Source: Azolla caroliniana
Taxonomy: Eukaryota > Polypodiophyta
DNA length: 64,000 bases
Direction: 5' to 3'
Assembly: GCA_043228905.1 (NCBI GenBank)
Contig: JBHGNT010000014.1
Coordinates: forward strand, 1 to 64,000
Shown here: in pieces, positions 63,832-64,000 of the stretch
Layout: every line of letters begins with the position of its first letter
Numbering within the stretch: the first letter of the stretch is position 1
Translations under genes and position numbers: made by a program
The notes under the pieces: model-generated
Database searches by the model: none
What the model was told of the DNA's origin: nothing
What the model saw: only the letters and a program-made list of their open reading frames with translations

Positions 63832-64000
63832 TGTTGGGATTACGGTCCCTCCGGATGGGATGGTCAGATGTCCGGGAACCGGATGATGAAGACCCGGTAT
63901 CGGAACCGGATGATGAAGACCTGGTTACGGAACCGGATGATGAAGACCCGGTTTCGGATCCGGATGATGAAGACCCCGGCTACGGAGCCGGATGACGAAT
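63832..64000 (+). mobile_element. LTR (start) inserted in Ty3-D, runs off the window
   Basis: TGTTGGGATTACGGTCCCTC matches the beginning of the solo LTR at 57413, so a second copy of that family inserted into the Ty3-D integrase. It carries about four and a half copies of a 27-bp repeat (ggaaccggatgatgaagacc) from 63879 on. The presumed left target bases are tcttg (63827-63831). The right end is outside. The open frame through it encodes a PDDEDP repeat but is non-coding LTR sequence. Confidence 0.88.

Noticed and set aside
63732-63995. Frame encoding PDDEDP repeats
   Set aside because: It runs from integrase antisense into LTR repeats. The peptide repeat only reflects the 27-bp U3 repeat.

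Overview
The window is the left end of a land-plant chromosome. It opens with about 4.4 kb of CCCTAAA repeats (the C-rich strand of the Arabidopsis-type telomere, oriented as at a left end) that run straight into a 178-bp satellite of about 8.6 copies. The species cannot be named. The telomere type, the Ty1/copia, chromovirus, L1-like LINE, CACTA and tRNA-SINE content, and an intronless F-box gene all indicate a plant. A spore-bearing plant (moss or fern) is a guess only.

Layout. 1-5943: telomere and satellite. 5944-16150: decayed Ty3/gypsy fragment (Ty3-A1), a minus-strand LTR with a tRNA-iMet-type primer site, a broken L1-like LINE, then unannotated AT-rich and repeat-rich DNA. 16309-18015 (minus): an intact 568-codon F-box gene, the only convincing host gene. 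18799-22732: 5'-truncated Ty1/copia element (Copia-1) with its 3' LTR. 22733-24282: CACTA remnant with a palindromic minisatellite and one recognisable terminus. 24300-26800: LINE C-terminal fragment, possible host-gene exons and two tRNA-type SINEs. 26815-33500: two minus-strand Ty3 elements (Ty3-A2 and Ty3-B), the second carrying a MITE. 33840-39070: dispersed repeats, a 440-bp tandem duplication and a 2.1-kb ATGT-rich microsatellite field. 39280-45671: a minus-strand coiled-coil transcription unit, apparently split by a young gag-only LTR element (TR-GAG, 40636-44711). 45690-49205: chromovirus Ty3-C. 50200-56162: gypsy gag scrap and Copia-2, the latter carrying a solo LTR. 56223-60061: LINE-2, interrupted by another solo LTR. 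61933-64000: CACTA transposase tail and chromovirus Ty3-D, itself cut by an LTR at the window edge.

Almost every element is dead (stops, frameshifts, lost catalytic aspartates) and nesting is heavy, as expected of subtelomeric heterochromatin. The most unusual signal is in the LTRs. The gag-only element (both LTRs) and the two chromoviruses carry an antisense tRNA-like module with Pol III A-box and B-box matches near the LTR start. This is comparable in concept to the 5S rRNA module of Cassandra TRIMs, but tRNA-derived. The gag-only element also shares its primer-site/leader sequence with Ty3-A2, which suggests a possible autonomous partner. Many short direct tandem duplications (31-440 bp) recur across unrelated elements.

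All calls come from reading the sequence by eye. No alignment or database search was run.
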